Source: Gordius sp. MW1 (taxonomy: Eukaryota; Nematomorpha; Gordioida; Gordea; Gordiidae). From it: a DNA stretch of 64,000 nt. Positions 61,322 to 64,000 of this stretch are shown here, in pieces. The stretch covers positions 992,001 to 1,056,000 of the forward strand of contig OZ038532.1 of NCBI GenBank assembly GCA_964036665.1, read 5' to 3'. The translations under genes were made by a program, and so were the position numbers. How positions within the stretch are numbered: position 1 is the first letter of the stretch; each line of letters starts with the position of its first letter. Below the pieces are notes generated by a model. That model saw nothing but the letters and a program-made list of their open reading frames with translations, was not told the DNA's origin and did not search any database.

Positions 61322-61487
61322 TACGCGATGTTTACTAACACATATCTCTCTCTCTTCACCTACTTTCCTCTCTTTCTCCTCCACTTCCGCCCCCTTCATG
61401 TGTGCTTGGATTGGATAGATATGTAAGCGGGAGTGTAAGAGATGGGATGGAGAATGGGAGAGAGAGATGTGTTAGTAACCAGCGCGT
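61322..61487. repeat. Inverted-repeat element with pyrimidine/purine arms
   Basis: The left arm TACGCGATGTTTACTAACAC... (CT-rich) and the right arm ...GTGTTAGTAACCAGCGCGTA (AG-rich) pair over about 65 bp with mismatches. Probably a small foldback MITE. Confidence 0.65.
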
Positions 61488-61507
61488 ATGTAGTATGTAC
61501 TCTAATG

Positions 61508-62105
61508 CAGTGATTCTTAACCTAGGGGGTCGCGAGAAGTTTGCCGGGGGTCGCCAAATTTTTTTAGAATAAAATAAAAATATTCAGAAAAGCTTTAGAA
61601 AAATACCCACCAGGGGAATCGAACTCGTTGTCTTAAGATTCATTATTAGAATTAATAAATGATTGTAATTTAAAATCATTGTTTAAAACTAAAAGTTTGC
61701 CGCAATATTGGATACAAATTCGTGCAGAATATCCTACATTATTTTCAGCAGCAAAAACTAAAAAACGCAATCGATTGCGACTAGATTCCTGCATGAGGAT
61801 AGCATTACAATCAATTGAACCATGAATTAACAAATTGACTGAAGATGTTCAGCAGCAGAAATCTCATTAAATATATTTCCAAATGCATATATTTTTTATT
61901 TTAAACATTGTTTTTATGTTTAATTATGAAGTAATAAAGTTGTGTTTTATGTTTATTATATAATAAAATTAAAAAATAATAGAAAATCAATATATTATAG
62001 ATAATATAACAAATATAAATTATTATGAAAAAAATGGGGGGGGGGGCGCAAACAAATTATAAAATATTTGGAAGGTCGCGTGTATAAAAAGGTTAAGAAC
62101 CACTG
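61508..62105 (+). mobile_element. hAT deletion derivative, 598 bp
   Basis: TIRs CAGTGATTCTTAACCT (left) and AGGTTAAGAACCACTG (right; reads AAGGTTAAGAACCACTG), flanked by CTCTAATG at 61500-61507 and 62106-62113. The first 118 bp match 10660-10787 reversed, the 5' end of a longer member of the same family. Confidence 0.92.
61625..61866 (+). pseudogene. hAT transposase C-terminal remnant
   Basis: Plus-strand reading gives FKTKSLPQYWIQIRAEYPTL followed by KTKKRNRLRLDSCMRIALQS, then a stop, then NKLTEDVQQQKSH and the final stop. This matches the end of ZBED5/SCAND3-like hAT transposases, with a stretch missing between the two halves. The minus-strand 66-codon frame over it is a shadow. Confidence 0.65.
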
Positions 62106-62113
62106 CTCTAATG

Positions 62114-62654
62114 TACTCCTTTTTCCAAACATAGTGGGACGAATTTTGATAAGGGGAAGGGGTTCACAAATACGCGAATAAATTTAAATCTAGAAGTGTA
62201 ACAAAAAATAAATTAATTAATGGACCTATAGATAAACTTTAATCTACATGAATATATTACTATTTTTCACTAAATATTAAAAATACCGTGGCAATATAGC
62301 CTCAAAAAGGCTTAAAAAGGGCATTTTTGGCACCTTCAACCTCGTATATCTGAGAAACTAGTAATTGAAAATACTAAAAACATATTATTTTTCAGCGCAA
62401 AATTCTCTATCAGAATTATTGGTCGGATTGCGGGATGTGATCACAAAGTCAAAATTTGTAGAGCTGTGTAATTATTAACCAGAAATTTTATTAATAACAT
62501 AATTTTAAGGTTGATAGAAATTGATTATTTTATTAGGTACAAAAATTTTGACTCTTTGAAACATTGGATTCAAAATGGTCAAAATAAAGAATAAATTCTG
62601 GGGGAGGGAAATCTGCCTAAAAGTAATTTGATACCAAACATACCCTTCTTGCTA
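62114..62654. other. No gene seen
   Basis: AT-rich; nothing recognised. Confidence 0.5.
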
Positions 62655-62943
62655 GATCTTATCTTAATATCGGATTCAGATTCAAATCGCGCGAATTTAT
62701 CTTTGTAAATATCATATTCAATTTCATGGGTCAAACTCGATTGTTATTCTCAATTTTTTGTGGTAGTTAAAAAGTTTGTTATTTATTTCAACACTTTTGC
62801 TTAAATCCAAACTTTGCTAATATCTAAAAACTTATAAATCATACATTTAAGCTTACGAAAATTTTGCATCTTATAAAATCTCAGTTATGTTATGCATCTA
62901 AAATGTATATCAGTTTGCTGCGCACTCGTATTAAGACAAGCCC
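62655..62943. mobile_element. MITE related to 57841-58107
   Basis: Shares TTAATATCGGATTCAGATTC and CGCGAATTTATCTTTG at the left and ATTAAGACAAGCCC at the right with the first copy. The ends are eroded and the target duplication is unclear. Confidence 0.6.
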
Positions 62944-63122
62944 TTAGACGTTTATAATCGTTAAGGGCTTAGGACATACTATGAACTAATAATTAATTTT
63001 TATTTTGCCTCATTTAAAAAGTTTTATGGATGAAAATTTTAAAAATGGTTGTCAAGTTAAAATTTTAGGCATTTTGAGTGATTTTATCAATAAAATCTCA
63101 GTTCGTATAATGTAGTTTTGTA

Positions 63123-63298
63123 AAAACGGTTGGGTTTTGTTTGGCCACCTTTAGTTTTATTAAGACTAACGATCGCTTCCAGTATGCTTTTTAAATTTCG
63201 ATTAAGCCTAGAGGTCGATTAGGAAAAACAGACCAAAAACCTGGTTTATGTTAAGTCCACTAAAACCATAGGTCGACCAAACAAACCCCAGCCGTTTT
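63123..63298. mobile_element. Short inverted-repeat MITE with TA flanks
   Basis: Left arm AAAACGGTTGGGTTTTGTTT and right arm AAACAAACCCCAGCCGTTTT pair over about 40 bp; TA lies at both edges (63121-63122 and 63299-63300). The size and TA duplication suggest a Tc1/mariner-type MITE. Confidence 0.6.
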
Positions 63299-63300
63299 TA

Positions 63301-64000
63301 CGACACTAATATAATGGCATCAACTAGCAGTATAAATACAACCTGCACTGACTAATATGATTTGGATGTATTTAATTGGCAAATAGACTTTTTACATTTG
63401 TTTAATTATGCCATTAAAAGGTGAACATTTTTAACATTACATAGTTAAATGGATGTGTAACCTATTAGAGCAGATTTAAATTTTAAGGTCAATTACTTGA
63501 ACCAATACAAATGTTAAAAAAAATTAACTATATTCTTAGGACTTCACTACGGTGGATATATCTGCGAAACCTAACAGCTCCCCCGACCTCATCTCTTTTT
63601 AAATACAAATATCTCAACAATTTCATTTTGGTCCCAGTAGTGGCCACGACCATTGGCAATTTAGGTGCCGAGGGTAGCCAATTCCTTTAAAAATATCAAA
63701 TTTATTACCTTACCTACATACGACCCCAAAGATTTTTTCTATATTAAGCAAAATCGCCATGGAAATTCTAAAATCCAATACAATTTCGATAGCTCTATCC
63801 TGCTCAATTAATCTAATCAATTTTAGCATATATCATACACAATCATTCAAAAAAATTTTTTGCAAATTTGTTCAACATATTACAATAACGATATTTAACT
63901 TTGCTTTAAATAAAAATTCCCGTGATGTTTTCGAAGCTTCATAATTTAGTAAAGGAGTAGACAGCAGCTGTATAAAGAGTAAGATACAAATAAATTTTAA
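63301..64000. other. No gene seen
   Basis: AT-rich to the window edge. The 61-codon frame at 63759-63944 has no recognisable feature. Confidence 0.5.

Overview
The window reads as AT-rich nuclear DNA of an invertebrate animal with very small spliceosomal introns. I see one convincing host gene: an eight-exon, two-RRM hnRNP A/B-type RNA-binding protein on the minus strand (48421-49678), whose seven introns are only 37-41 bp. Almost everything else is transposable elements, their relics and satellite-like repeats. The mix (Ginger1, hAT, piggyBac, Helitron, RTE-type LINEs, another LINE, Ty3/Gypsy fossils) fits a metazoan; I cannot name the species.

Layout. 1-7677 and 23654-31330 are two copies of one 7.7 kb block (offset 23653) with no difference in any stretch I compared. 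Each holds the 3' part of a decayed Ginger1 element, a second decayed Ginger1 relic in reverse, and a complete Ginger1 DNA transposon (3134-7594 and 26787-31247) sitting inside the 3' end of a Helitron. The complete Ginger1 has CCGG target duplications, TIRs of about 50 bp and an uninterrupted 12-exon gene for a 693-aa transposase: HHCC zinc finger, DDE integrase core, GPY motif and C-terminal OTU cysteine protease. 7678-9636 holds a foldback array of hairpin-bearing ~126-bp units and a second 66-bp hairpin satellite. 10140-14640 is a mosaic of hAT and Ginger remnants. 14880-18971 is a Gypsy fossil split by a 2.2 kb insert that carries a Helitron piece and a large palindromic array of C- and G-run units. 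18988-22330 contains a long-TIR DNA element and copies of a repeat with a tRNA-like T-arm.

31346-34943 holds more of that repeat, a piggyBac relic, a 50-bp 18S rRNA-derived scrap and Ginger pieces. 34944-44030 is a nest: an RTE-type LINE carrying a GC-rich hAT-like element, then a minus-strand Gypsy fossil that received a second RTE LINE (16-bp target duplication) and a small hAT (8-bp target duplication). 44425-46914 is a young, 5'-truncated LINE with a poly(A) tail. After the hnRNP gene, 50650-57775 is a third RTE LINE interrupted by a Gypsy (CsRn1/Kabuki-like) fossil with both LTRs. 57841-64000 is a field of MITEs, a non-autonomous Helitron, a hAT derivative and inverted-repeat elements.

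The most notable item is the complete, intron-rich Ginger1-OTU transposon, present twice, whose introns match the host gene's intron size. All calls come from reading the sequence alone; no database search was run.
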